A DNA stretch of 10,746 nt from Pseudomonadota bacterium (GTDB lineage Bacteria; Bdellovibrionota_B; Oligoflexia; Oligoflexales; JAPPIL01). How positions within the stretch are numbered: the first letter of the stretch is position 1; each line of letters opens with the position of its first letter. Shown here one piece after another: positions 1-7,403 of the stretch. The DNA lies in NCBI GenBank assembly GCA_028877195.1, contig JAPPIL010000085.1:1-10746 (forward strand), read 5' to 3'. The notes beneath the pieces are model-generated. The model searched no databases. It had not been told where the DNA came from and saw nothing but the letters and a program-made list of their open reading frames with translations. Both the position numbers and the translations under genes were made by a program.

Positions 1-53
1 GGAAAGCCCTCCGCATACTAAAAAGGAGAGATGTTAGTTATGCAACAAAGCCG
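1..53. mobile_element. IS-like terminal sequence, left edge
   Basis: Bases 38-53 read TTATGCAACAAAGCCG. This is the exact reverse complement of bases 10584-10599 at the other end of the window. Ends of the type GGCTTTGTTGCATAA resemble terminal inverted repeats of IS5-like elements, but that family link is from memory and weak. The orientation places the element body to the left of base 53, so only a tip is visible. No transposase coding sequence can be seen. Beyond the 16-base core, the left and right ends show only loose similarity. Confidence 0.35.
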
Positions 54-159
54 GTGTTGCCCCCCACTTTGATCCGAACAAGATAACCGTCTATATTAAC
101 ATTTAGAGGAGCTAAAGTTTAATATAATGGGAAGCACAGTCTATGTTGCGCGCAAGTCT

Positions 160-395
160 TAATATGGAAGCAGGCAAGCATTGGCACGGCTGGACGGAGT
201 GGCTGCGTCATTGCCTGACCCAGATTTTTTTGTCTTTAGCTATGTGCGTCAGGAAGCGGTGTTATCAAGTCAAATTGAGGGAACACAAAGCTCACTACAG
301 GATGTGCTAGCGGCATTCTGAAGGAGCTTGGCGGTCGTGCCCGCAACCGCGTATTCTTGTATCAGCGTTATCTTGATTTATTCCAAACTCCCTAA
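160..395 (+). pseudogene. Fic-family protein remnant (both ends kept, core deleted)
   Basis: Two adjacent fragments of one Fic-family gene lie here in different frames. Bases 163-318 encode a Fic_N-type segment containing ALARLDGV, SLPDPDFF, YVRQEAVLSSQIEGTQSSL and QDVLAA, then stop at 319-321. From base 312, shifted one frame, GILKELGGRARNRVFLYQRY resembles the C-terminal winged-helix part of the same family and stops at 393-395. The central Fic domain is absent, including the catalytic HPFxxGNGR motif, so no AMPylation activity is possible. The start is also missing: there is a stop at 160-162 and no start codon in frame. The fusion point lies at about 310-315, consistent with an internal deletion. 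The 3' end lies 4 bases from the convergent plsB stop. Family assignment is good; the gene is clearly dead. Confidence 0.75.
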
Positions 396-399
396 TCAC

Positions 400-2664
400 T
401 CACCGTAATAAAGATTCGGGCTGAATATTCACTAAACCATCACCGCTATCGATCAGGACACCCAGCCGCTTGAGGCTGCCAAGCTGAATGGCGGCAAGTC
501 TCTCACGATTAAATTCAGAAATCATGCCACCCTGTAACAAGGCTGTGCGATTGAGAAGAAGTGAGAAGCTATTACATAAGTCGTGAAAAGAGTGCGGTGT
601 ATCGGTGTCGAGGTCAGCAAGCATTTGAAATAGCAGTTCATAGCGTGAGGTAATATCAAACGTAATGTTGCTAAGCGTTGTTAAGAGTGTGCGTTTCTTA
701 TTTGATTTTGGCTTTTGATCAAAGGTCAGCAAACCAATCGCAAGCATTTCTGTAAGCGTCTGGTTGATGACCGTATCAGTATGTTGGTCATGCGTGAGGA
801 AAAATTCCTGCGCCATCAAACGATGATAACGAGAGACCTTGACAGTTATGTCTTGTTTATTGATTTGCTGGTCATTCGCATTCTTCGCAAAGTGAGCGAT
901 TAGTGAAGGGATAAGAAATATCGGCACACAGTTGTTAGCAAGATAGACCATCGCAGGGTCGTGCTTGTTTTTTAGATACAATATATCGTCGCCTGTCTTA
1001 CATAAAAAACGGTCTATCTGCTTCATCTTGCTTACGGTCTGTAAAAGTTTATCGTGGCTTAAGTGTTCAAAGTTCGCGGTTGTGTGCCACTCTAACCGCA
1101 AGGCAAGATGACGTATGGCTTTGAATACAGTGGTGAACTCCCTGATTGCGATTGATCGGTGCTTTTTAGCAAGCAAAATAGTAGCAATGATAGAATGAGG
1201 CGTTAACACCGTATTATTCACAATTTTTTTCATGACGACTTGTGCGAGCGAGTTAACCTTTTCATTGAACGGCTTATCCACGTCAGTCATAAAATTATCT
1301 AACGGCTGCGGCTCACCGAAGCGGACGTACACCTTGCCAAAAGAAGACTTTAAAATCTTTCGCGCTTTGATTATCTCCCACAAGGACTCATCGGCAATCT
1401 TTTGACCGCCGACTTCATTCAACAATGAGTTTGCCTCAATCACACGGTCATAGCCGATATACACAGGCACAAGCGAAATTTTGCGAAAACTATCACGCTG
1501 ATAACTGTTGACAATCATTGCCAGCATGCCCGTTTTGGGTTCACGCAAGTAACCAGTCCTGCTGCGGCCACCCTCCAAGAAGAAGCAGAGAGGATAGCCT
1601 TTGCTGACAAGGTGATGGATGTATTCAGAGAACAGCGTCGTGTAAAGACGGTTGCCACGAAACTTGCGCTTCAAAAAAAACGCCCCGCCTTTACGCAGGA
1701 GAGTGCCGATAAGCATGATATTGAGGTTGTCGCCACTGCCGATATGGGGGGTCATCAGCCCTTCCTTGTAGAGAACATAACTCAACAGCAGATAATCCAT
1801 GTGGCTACGATGGGAAGGCAAGTAAATCAATTCATCGGTGCGTGCTGCGTCCGCAAGTTGCGGGGGAGTTTTTACTTCTAAACCAGCAAATATTTTTTTG
1901 AAAACCCAAGTCAACACGATATAAAACAACAGGATGAAACGCGGCGACATATCAGCACAGATAGCTTCAAGGTATTTGCGCGCCTTCTTGTTCAACTCGG
2001 TGATTGCTTTGCCACTGCGCTTTGCTTCTGAGTTTATTGTCGCGGCAACGTTAGCAGACTTAAGTAGTGAGTCGATCAAATGCTGGCGGTTGTAAAGAAC
2101 AGGGCCGAGCACACTGTTCTTTTGAGTGCGAAAATGCACCCGCAATACTCGGTTTAACTTGCGCTGGAGAAAATCGCTTGAGCTGTCCTGTTGCACGAAT
2201 TTTTGTAAAGAGATGGGGTTACCAAAATTAACCAAGATGTCTCGACCTTTGACCAAGATGATAAAAAAGCGTTTGATCGGATGAACATTCTCAGCATCCG
2301 AAAAAAACACTCGCCAGAATGAACGTTCCATGCGTCCTGGATTTCGTCCCCAAAACACCGATACTGGCACGATGTTGATCTCTTGCTGGGGTTTTTGTTG
2401 TAAGGCTTCGATCATTTCCCGCATTATGGTAGCGGTGTGTGCCTTCTTGTTGCGAACTTGAAGATAAAAGTAGCTTGCCTGTCCCGTTGTTTGCGGTAAA
2501 AATTTTGGCTTTACCCGCGGTGGGGCGATATTACGTTTGCGACACACCTGTTCTAATACCAGTAAATCCGAGAAGGAGCGTTTGCTTAAGACATAGCAGA
2601 TATTTTGCTTGCCGCGAAAAGGAGCGAAGTTGCGCGGCATAATTCGCATTCGCAACCAACTCAA
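400..2664 (-). CDS. plsB: Glycerol-3-phosphate 1-O-acyltransferase PlsB
   Basis: This membrane-bound enzyme transfers an acyl chain to the sn-1 position of glycerol-3-phosphate, the first step of phospholipid synthesis, at the inner membrane. All four acyltransferase blocks are visible: HRSHMD near residue 285 (catalytic His and Asp), GDNLN near 311, FLEGGRSRTG near 362 and VPVYIGYDRV near 399. The 754 residues from the TTG at 2664 are shorter than E. coli PlsB (about 807), and the HX4D motif sits roughly 20 residues earlier. The start is uncertain: TTG 2664, ATG 2649 and ATG 2640 all lack a Shine-Dalgarno sequence. The frame stays open upstream to just after the accC stop, and the extra residues (KYLSLLHRLLL) look like a PlsB N-terminus, but no ATG, GTG or TTG lies there. 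The gene is last in the efp-accB-accC-plsB run, 93 bases after accC. Confidence 0.95.
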   Translation of the reverse strand: MSWLRMRIMPRNFAPFRGKQNICYVLSKRSFSDLLVLEQVCRKRNIAPPRVKPKFLPQTTGQASYFYLQVRNKKAHTATIMREMIEALQQKPQQEINIVPVSVFWGRNPGRMERSFWRVFFSDAENVHPIKRFFIILVKGRDILVNFGNPISLQKFVQQDSSSDFLQRKLNRVLRVHFRTQKNSVLGPVLYNRQHLIDSLLKSANVAATINSEAKRSGKAITELNKKARKYLEAICADMSPRFILLFYIVLTWVFKKIFAGLEVKTPPQLADAARTDELIYLPSHRSHMDYLLLSYVLYKEGLMTPHIGSGDNLNIMLIGTLLRKGGAFFLKRKFRGNRLYTTLFSEYIHHLVSKGYPLCFFLEGGRSRTGYLREPKTGMLAMIVNSYQRDSFRKISLVPVYIGYDRVIEANSLLNEVGGQKIADESLWEIIKARKILKSSFGKVYVRFGEPQPLDNFMTDVDKPFNEKVNSLAQVVMKKIVNNTVLTPHSIIATILLAKKHRSIAIREFTTVFKAIRHLALRLEWHTTANFEHLSHDKLLQTVSKMKQIDRFLCKTGDDILYLKNKHDPAMVYLANNCVPIFLIPSLIAHFAKNANDQQINKQDITVKVSRYHRLMAQEFFLTHDQHTDTVINQTLTEMLAIGLLTFDQKPKSNKKRTLLTTLSNITFDITSRYELLFQMLADLDTDTPHSFHDLCNSFSLLLNRTALLQGGMISEFNRERLAAIQLGSLKRLGVLIDSGDGLVNIQPESLLR

Positions 2665-2757
2665 GAGCAGTCGGTGTAAGAGCGATAGATACTTGATTTG
2701 TAAAGTGTGTGATGAAAACGATAACTTCTCAAAGAGTTTAGCGAAAATAATTTACCC

Positions 2758-4101
2758 CTACTTGCTGGTGCTCAACAACTCGTCGATAAAGTTTGTTGAA
2801 ATGTCGCCCTTGCGAAAGGTTGGATGGTCGATGACCTTGAGGTGGAAGTTGATATTGGTCTTGATGCCATTGACCTGCATCTCTTGTAAAGCACGGCGCA
2901 TGCGGTTTAACGCCTCCTCGCGGTTGTTGCCATAAGCGATAAGTTTAGCAATCATCGAATCATAGTCAGGCGGAATGTAGCAGTCTTTGACCAGCATGCT
3001 ATCGATGCGAATGCCAGGCCCGCTGGGAAGATGGAAGTCATGCACGCGGCCAGGGTTAGGGGCGAAAGTAATCGCATCTTCAGCATTGATACGACATTCA
3101 ATCGCATGCCCGCGTGGTTGGAAATTAGAGCCTTTGAGGTCTATCTTTTCGCCGCACGCAATACGAATTTGTTCTTTCACGAGGTCAATGCCTGTAACCA
3201 GTTCGGTTATCGGATGCTCAACTTGAATGCGAGTATTCATCTCAATAAAATAAAACGAGTTGTCGCGGTCTAACAGAAACTCAACTGTGCCAAGCGAAAT
3301 GTATTTGACGGAACGGGCGATTTTTAATGCCGCATTGCCTAGTTGAGTGCGTATTTTTTTCGTAATCGTCGGGCAAGGCGATTCTTCAATTATCTTTTGA
3401 TGACGACGTTGAATGCTACAATCACGCTCGCCCAAGTGGATAGCATTGCCGAACTCATCAGCGACGAGTTGAATTTCAACATGGCGAGGGGAGGTCAGAA
3501 ACTTTTCAATAAACACCTGTGCGTTGCCAAAGAATGTCTCCGCCTCACGTTGAGCGGTGAGAAAGTTTTCTTGTAAATGTTTAGCTGACCTGACGATCCG
3601 CATGCCACGCCCGCCGCCACCTGCTGCGGCTTTGATGATTAAGGGGTAGCCGATTTTCTTGGCAGCGGCTTGAGCCTCCTCAAAAGTGTGTAAAGGTTCA
3701 TCAGAACCCGATAGCAGCGGGACACCTTCGTTTTTGGCTAGCTGTTTAGCAGTGAGTTTATCGCCCAATTGCTTGATATGCTTGGATGTGGGGCCGATAA
3801 ACTTTATTTGATACTGCTCACAGACCCGCGCAAACTTGTGATTTTCGGCGAGGAAGCCGTAGCCTGGATGGATGGCATCGCTACCACTGACAGCGGCAAC
3901 ACTCATTAGCTGGGGAATAGACAGATAGCTGTGCTTGCTGGGTGGCGAGCCGATACAGTAGGACTCGTCGGCGAGGCGACAGTGGAGAGCATCACGGTCG
4001 ATGGTTGAGAATACCGCTACTGTTTTTATTCCAAGCTCTCGGCATGCTCTGATGATGCGAACTGCGATTTCGCCGCGATTAGCGATGAGAATTTTGTTCA
4101 T
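2758..4101 (-). CDS. accC: Biotin carboxylase subunit of acetyl-CoA carboxylase
   Basis: AccC carboxylates the biotin on AccB using ATP and bicarbonate, the first half-reaction of acetyl-CoA carboxylase and the committed entry to fatty-acid synthesis. The 447-residue length and full collinearity with E. coli AccC (449) indicate a complete protein. Visible features are the N-terminal biotin-carboxylase fold (ILIANRGEIAVRIIRA), the HPGYGFLAEN loop near residue 78, the ATP-grasp lysine in LIIKAAAGGGGRGM near 157, ERDCSIQRRHQK near 225, the metal-binding and catalytic EMNTRIQVEHP near 287, and the C-terminal segment GHAIECRINAED. The ATG at 4101 overlaps the accB stop by 4 bases, implying translational coupling. 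Nothing looks damaged. Confidence 0.98.
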   Translation of the reverse strand: MNKILIANRGEIAVRIIRACRELGIKTVAVFSTIDRDALHCRLADESYCIGSPPSKHSYLSIPQLMSVAAVSGSDAIHPGYGFLAENHKFARVCEQYQIKFIGPTSKHIKQLGDKLTAKQLAKNEGVPLLSGSDEPLHTFEEAQAAAKKIGYPLIIKAAAGGGGRGMRIVRSAKHLQENFLTAQREAETFFGNAQVFIEKFLTSPRHVEIQLVADEFGNAIHLGERDCSIQRRHQKIIEESPCPTITKKIRTQLGNAALKIARSVKYISLGTVEFLLDRDNSFYFIEMNTRIQVEHPITELVTGIDLVKEQIRIACGEKIDLKGSNFQPRGHAIECRINAEDAITFAPNPGRVHDFHLPSGPGIRIDSMLVKDCYIPPDYDSMIAKLIAYGNNREEALNRMRRALQEMQVNGIKTNINFHLKVIDHPTFRKGDISTNFIDELLSTSK

Positions 4102-4520
4102 TCGATCACGATTAGCGGTTGATCAAACTCAACTGGTTTGCCGTTTTCAACGAGGATTTCAACTATCTTGCCGCTTTTGTCGGCTTCAATCTCATTCATC
4201 AGTTTCATCGCTTCAACGATACAGAGCACATCGCCTTTCTTTACCATGTCCCCGACTTCAACGTATGGTGTCGCGTCTGGGCTTGAGGAACGATAGAATG
4301 TGCCAACAAACGGTGAACTGATGACGGTTGTGTCGCTTGGCGGCGGTGGCGTGAGTGCTTGGCTGGTTGGTGGCGCGGCTGGAGGTGGTGAGATAGCCGC
4401 CTGCTCGGTCGCACTGTCGCGCACTAGTTTGATGTTGAGGTCGCCGTCGGAAACCTCTAGCTTATGGATTTGATGCTCGGACATCAAACGCATTAGGTGT
4501 TCTATGTTGGTGGTGTCCAT
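4098..4520 (-). CDS. accB: Biotin carboxyl carrier protein of acetyl-CoA carboxylase
   Basis: AccB carries biotin between the AccC active site and the AccAD carboxyltransferase. The 140-residue protein has the usual three parts. The N-terminal helix pair (about 1-35) binds AccC. A flexible linker rich in Pro, Ala and Ser runs from about 40 to 66. The C-terminal biotinyl domain (about 68-140) has the biotinylated lysine at residue 106 in EAMKLMNEIE, and SPFVGTFYRSSSP precedes the typical protruding thumb loop. The ATG at 4520 starts 13 bases after the efp stop. Only a weak purine stretch (AGGCAA) lies in front of it, so translation may depend on coupling to efp. The downstream overlap with accC is 4 bases. 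Confidence 0.97.
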   Translation of the reverse strand: MDTTNIEHLMRLMSEHQIHKLEVSDGDLNIKLVRDSATEQAAISPPPAAPPTSQALTPPPPSDTTVISSPFVGTFYRSSSPDATPYVEVGDMVKKGDVLCIVEAMKLMNEIEADKSGKIVEILVENGKPVEFDQPLIVIE

Positions 4521-4533
4521 ATGTGTTGCCTGT

Positions 4534-5112
4534 TTATTTCACTTTGTTGACATTCACTTTTTCGATGTAGGTGCTGGTGCGGGTATCTATCTTGACCGTA
4601 TCACCCTTGCTAATGTGGAATGGGGCCGTAATCGTTAGCCCTGTCTCTAATGTTATCGGTTTGCCGCTCCCAGAGGAAGTATCGCCCTTGATGTTTGGTT
4701 GTGCTTCGGCGACTTTTAATTCAATAAAATTATCTACTTCGCAAGTTACTGGCTTGCCGCGATAGAACATTACCTTAACGTTGCTACCCGCAATGATAAA
4801 ATACACATTGTTGCCAAGTTCCTGTTCCTTGATGACAAACTGATCAAAGGTTGCGCTATCCATGAAGGTATACTCATCGGCATTCTTGTAGAGGAACTGG
4901 GCGGTCTTCGCTTCAACATCGGGGACACCAACACGATCAACGCCGGCCTTGAACGTTACGTCTAACACTTGTGCGGTCTCAAGATGCTTGAGTTTAGTGC
5001 GGACGAAAGCAGAACCTTTGCCTGGGTTGACATGCTGAAACTCAACTATAGTCCATGGTTGGTCGCGATACTCAATCCACAATCCTTTTTTGAAGTCCGT
5101 CGTTTCATACAT
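4534..5112 (-). CDS. efp: Elongation factor P
   Basis: EF-P binds between the P and E sites of stalled ribosomes and relieves arrest at polyproline stretches. The 192-residue protein has the three expected beta-barrel parts: the KOW-like N-terminal domain (1-63), the central OB domain (VMFYRGKPVTCEVDNFIEL) and the C-terminal OB domain, with GDTSSGSGKPITLETG and DTRTSTYIEKV conserved. The tip loop reads NPGKGSAF with lysine at residue 32, so it belongs to the lysine class (modified by EpmA in some bacteria) and not the arginine/EarP class. The sequence looks less like E. coli EF-P than like versions from other Pseudomonadota and delta-type bacteria. The start ATG at 5112 has a GGAG Shine-Dalgarno at 5121-5124, 8 bases away. 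It is first in the run and probably drives the lipid genes behind it. Confidence 0.97.
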   Translation of the reverse strand: MYETTDFKKGLWIEYRDQPWTIVEFQHVNPGKGSAFVRTKLKHLETAQVLDVTFKAGVDRVGVPDVEAKTAQFLYKNADEYTFMDSATFDQFVIKEQELGNNVYFIIAGSNVKVMFYRGKPVTCEVDNFIELKVAEAQPNIKGDTSSGSGKPITLETGLTITAPFHISKGDTVKIDTRTSTYIEKVNVNKVK

Positions 5113-5120
5113 ACATATAT

Positions 5121-5124
5121 CTCC
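5121..5124 (-). promoter_or_regulatory. Ribosome binding site of efp
   Basis: GGAG on the minus strand, 8 bases upstream of the ATG at 5112. It fixes the efp start and is the clearest Shine-Dalgarno in the efp-plsB run. Confidence 0.6.
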
Positions 5125-5145
5125 ACATTGCCTAGCACCGCTATC

Positions 5146-5175
5146 AACATACAGGATTAGCTAGGGTTATTTCAA
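5146..5175 (-). promoter_or_regulatory. Candidate promoter for the efp-accB-accC-plsB run
   Basis: On the minus strand TTGAAA (5170-5175) and TATGTT (5146-5151) are separated by 18 bases. They match the sigma-70 consensus in 5 of 6 and 4 of 6 positions. Transcription would start about 5139, giving a leader of roughly 27 bases before efp. This is read by eye only. Confidence 0.35.
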
Positions 5176-5199
5176 TTTGTTTGCGGAGAGACGTTCCCT

Positions 5200-5275
5200 G
5201 TGCGCCAAGAAGCGCAACTAATCCACTCGGTGAAAATCCGAGGTGGGCAAGGGTAAGCATTGACCTCACCCCATT
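5200..5275. other. Compact hairpin block; possible RNA or group II intron 5' fragment
   Basis: The plus strand begins with GTGCG, the consensus group II intron 5' end. A perfect 5-bp stem follows (TGCGC 5201-5205 with GCGCA 5212-5216). Next comes a stem with one bulged base (CCACTCGG 5223-5230 with CCGAGGTGG 5238-5246) around the loop TGAAAAT, then AGGTGGG and CCTCACCCC that could pair alternatively. No reverse transcriptase or domain V is visible, so an intact intron is excluded. The block could be a decayed intron end, a small RNA, or a leader or terminator read from the minus strand between the HNH gene and efp. The rest of 5113-5320 shows only the efp promoter candidate. Confidence 0.3.
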
Positions 5276-5320
5276 TTATAGTTCAGTGGCGTGATTAGGC
5301 AAGCAATCGCTTCGTTCGCA

Positions 5321-5788
5321 TCACTGATGCCATCTACCACCTTTTTTTCGGTTGCAATGTGCACAGGTCATTTGCAAATTCTCCATAAGATCTTGGCCTC
5401 CTTTGACTCTAGGAATAATATGGTCAACCTGCAGCTTACTCCATGCTCTGGGCGGTGCATGTCGGTATTTACACAACGGGCATAAACCTTTTTGCTGCCT
5501 AAACAACTCTTTTAAAACCACCTCCCTCCACACTATGGGTTTCCTCGTCTTGCTCCTAACCTCCTGTTTCTGTTCTCTCTGTCTCGTTATCGCTGCTTTT
5601 TTAGCTGCTCTTCGCTGCAGAATATCCTTGCCTTCTGCAGCAGCAGCTTTAAGTTTAGGAAACCTAAACACCAAGGTGCTCAATTGTTTGGGTGTAATGC
5701 CATACTTATCTGCAATTTCCTTACGGGTAAGACGGCCGCCTCGTAAATTCTTGGCAATAGCTTCTAGTTTTGCTTCTGTCCACTTCAT
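5321..5788 (-). CDS. Small HNH endonuclease with N-terminal helix-turn-helix
   Basis: This 155-residue protein probably binds and cuts DNA. Residues 1-45 (LTRKEIADKYGITPKQLSTL) look like a resolvase-type or sigma-like helix-turn-helix. Residues 46-85 are a Lys/Arg/Ala/Gln-rich, likely helical linker. Residues 98-151 form an HNH module with a zinc knuckle: C103 and C106 in CPLC, D122-H123 in VDHIIP, N137 in ENLQ, and C142-x-H144-C145-N146 in CAHCNRKKGG. All key residues are present, so it should be active. It begins 57 bases after the AlbA_2 gene stop on the same strand, with one 13-base repeat box between them. No strong Shine-Dalgarno precedes ATG 5788. It could be a free-standing homing nuclease or a part of the AlbA_2 module. 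It is not IscB or IshB: there is no RuvC and no recognisable PLMP domain. Confidence 0.85.
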   Translation of the reverse strand: MKWTEAKLEAIAKNLRGGRLTRKEIADKYGITPKQLSTLVFRFPKLKAAAAEGKDILQRRAAKKAAITRQREQKQEVRSKTRKPIVWREVVLKELFRQQKGLCPLCKYRHAPPRAWSKLQVDHIIPRVKGGQDLMENLQMTCAHCNRKKGGRWHQ

Positions 5789-5827
5789 CTGATGGCTGTT
5801 ATCGGAGTGTGATAATAAATCTTAAAA

Positions 5828-5840
5828 TTTACACCGACAC
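5828..5840 (-). repeat. 13-base box, single copy before the HNH gene
   Basis: GTGTCGGTGTAAA on the minus strand, 5 bases after the AlbA_2 gene stop and about 40 bases before the HNH start. With its A/T flank, the 17 bases 5824-5840 are identical to parts of both double copies upstream of the AlbA_2 gene. Confidence 0.85.
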
Positions 5841-5844
5841 ACGC

Positions 5845-6198
5845 TTATTTTTTAGGGAATTTTTTGGCAACAAGATAGCGACCATTTTTTGTTGAACCCG
5901 TAAAGACAATCATGCCTTGCTCGCGCAGATGCTTAAGGTCGCGCTCAATCGCTCGCTGACTAACACCCTCGCTCGCAGCAAACAAAGATTTTTGGAACGT
6001 GCCATCGTCGATGCTGTCCAGTAGCCTTGACAAGCGTGATGTGCGTCCATTGCCATGCCCTGCATTGCTGTGTATTGACTTGCGCCGAAAAGTTACGGTG
6101 AAAAAATTACCACCATAATCAAACTTAACCGCGGGGAGCTTGGCTTCTTTAACTAGTTGTCGCATCTTGCCAATCCCCATACCAAACCTCTCAACATA
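5845..6198 (-). pseudogene. C-terminal part of the AlbA_2 ATP-binding protein, out of frame
   Basis: In this frame the peptide YVERFGMGIGKMRQLVKEAK continues directly from the HRAK of the upstream reading frame, as in intact COG2865-type proteins, where this segment ends the ATPase-like domain. It is followed by GGNFFTVTFRR and then a winged-helix segment (about LSRLLDSIDDGTFQKSLFAA to GRYLVAKKF), with GVSQRAIERDLKHLREQGMI as the recognition region. The shift comes from one extra base near 6199. An internal ATG at 6180 could give a separate 111-residue protein, essentially the helix-turn-helix domain, but no clear Shine-Dalgarno supports it. If the extra base is a sequencing error, the gene runs 7243-5845 and encodes about 465 residues. 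Confidence 0.8.
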
Positions 6199-7243
6199 CT
6201 TTGGCTCTGTGCATCAACTCGGCCAGAAGACGATTGCGTGGCACGCTCCTTTTGCCAAAATCCTTGCTGTCTAAACCTCTAGGTAATGCACCGATGTTGC
6301 TAATTTCAATACGATTCGTATAGATCTCTACAACGGTACTAGCACCATCATGTAGATAATCACGATGAGTAACCGCATTGATCAGCGCTTCACGCAAGGC
6401 ATCTTCAGGAATTTCAAGCACTTCCTGACGTTGTAACTGCCCTACCACAAAATGATACTCCAAACGGAGATTCTTCCTTAAAAACTGCATCGCTCCTTCA
6501 ACATTAGCGATCAAATCACTGTTGAACAGTTCAGCATCAATGATGAAGGTCTTTTCTTCATTCTTATATGAGGCGCAAGCAACCTCCGTATGCTGAAATA
6601 TTTTGTGCAAATCTTTTGCGAAGAACAACACCCCCGCATTGTTGAATACAGGGTGAGCTTTGCTCTTCGCTTTACTCAATACTTCCAGATTATCAAGCGT
6701 CGCCATTACTTCTTTTTCATCGCCACACGCAGGTAAGCCAGCCTTCTTCAGAAATAGCTGTAGTTTATTTTTGTCGAAGTGTTTGTGATAGTCGAATTTT
6801 TTACACACACCACGATCAAATTTTATGCGTTCACTTTGTTCAGCTAGGGCAATGATTTCTGTGGGTCGCATAGCTTTGGTCGATGTCCCTTCACGAGTGA
6901 AGCACACATTGTTGTAGGCGTATGGCTTGTTCTCACCTTCTTGAACGGATACAACCAAAATAGGCTTGGAGGAACTGCTCGTGAGAGTTTCCTTGCGCAT
7001 TGTAACTGTAATACTTGGTTGGCAATTACTAACGAGATGCTGAATATCACTTTTTAGTTTGTTAATATCTTCAACGCCGACCACCCGCCCCGCATCGGAG
7101 ACACCTAAATACAGCTTACCACCACGAGCATTGGCAAAAGCCACTAACGTGGGCCCCGCTCTTGGAGTGAATTGCTCCTTAAACTCGACTTGTTCACTCT
7201 CTTCCCCAATGCCAAGCACCTCTCTAGTGCCGATTCTTGCCAC
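6191..7243 (-). pseudogene. AlbA_2 (Schlafen-like) ATP-binding protein, frameshifted
   Basis: This is the N-terminal 350 residues of a COG2865-type protein, a family annotated as ATP-binding or transcriptional regulators with varied, mostly untested roles. Residues about 14-130 form the AlbA_2 domain: ESEQVEFKE, then LVAFANARGGKLYLGVSDAG, and YAYNNVCFTREGTSTKAM near 108. Residues about 280-345 form a GHKL/HATPase_c_4-like region with ALREALINAVTHRDY (near 282) and EIYTNRIEISNIGALPRGL. The frame then ends prematurely at VC-stop because of one extra base near 6199; the missing C-terminus lies next door in another frame. GTG 7243 is chosen because a TGA lies in frame at 7253-7255 and only short leader residues precede the AlbA_2 motif. 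Two double repeat boxes lie 68 and 165 bases upstream. Confidence 0.85.
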
Positions 7244-7306
7244 TGCCTTGCCTCAATCCATGCAGCACTAATTTAACTGCCTTACTTCAAAAGGTAAACT
7301 CCTGAC

Positions 7307-7338
7307 AAAATTTACACCGACACTTTACACCGACACTC
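7307..7338 (-). repeat. Tandem pair of the 13-base box, proximal copy
   Basis: Two abutting GTGTCGGTGTAAA units on the minus strand (7311-7323 and 7324-7336), in a 32-base stretch identical to 7404-7435. It lies about 68 bases upstream of the GTG start of the AlbA_2 gene, where an operator would be expected. Direct tandem units suggest binding of a multimeric protein. This is inference. Confidence 0.9.
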
Positions 7339-7403
7339 CGATCAGCAACCATGTCGCTGTTATTTTGCTTTATGCCAACAATATCAACATGTTAGGCGAG
7401 AAA

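Noticed and set aside
54..159. Possible second IS end or short gene (TGTTGCCCCCC and ATG at 127)
   Set aside because: The TGTTG start loosely recalls IS21-type ends but has no partner repeat, and the ATG opens only 11 codons.
5223..5250. GGTGAAAATCCG motif shared with cobalamin riboswitches
   Set aside because: The rest of the conserved cobalamin core (for example the GCCACTG and CCCGC blocks) is missing and no cobalamin gene is nearby.
5321..5788. IscB/IshB-type guided nuclease with an omega-like RNA
   Set aside because: The protein has no RuvC parts and no recognisable PLMP domain, and the structured block lies downstream of the gene, where such RNAs are usually upstream.
6190..6205. Programmed +1 frameshift in the AlbA_2 gene
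   Set aside because: The site lacks a known slippery heptamer or a stop-driven shift like prfB; a simple indel or sequencing error is more economical.
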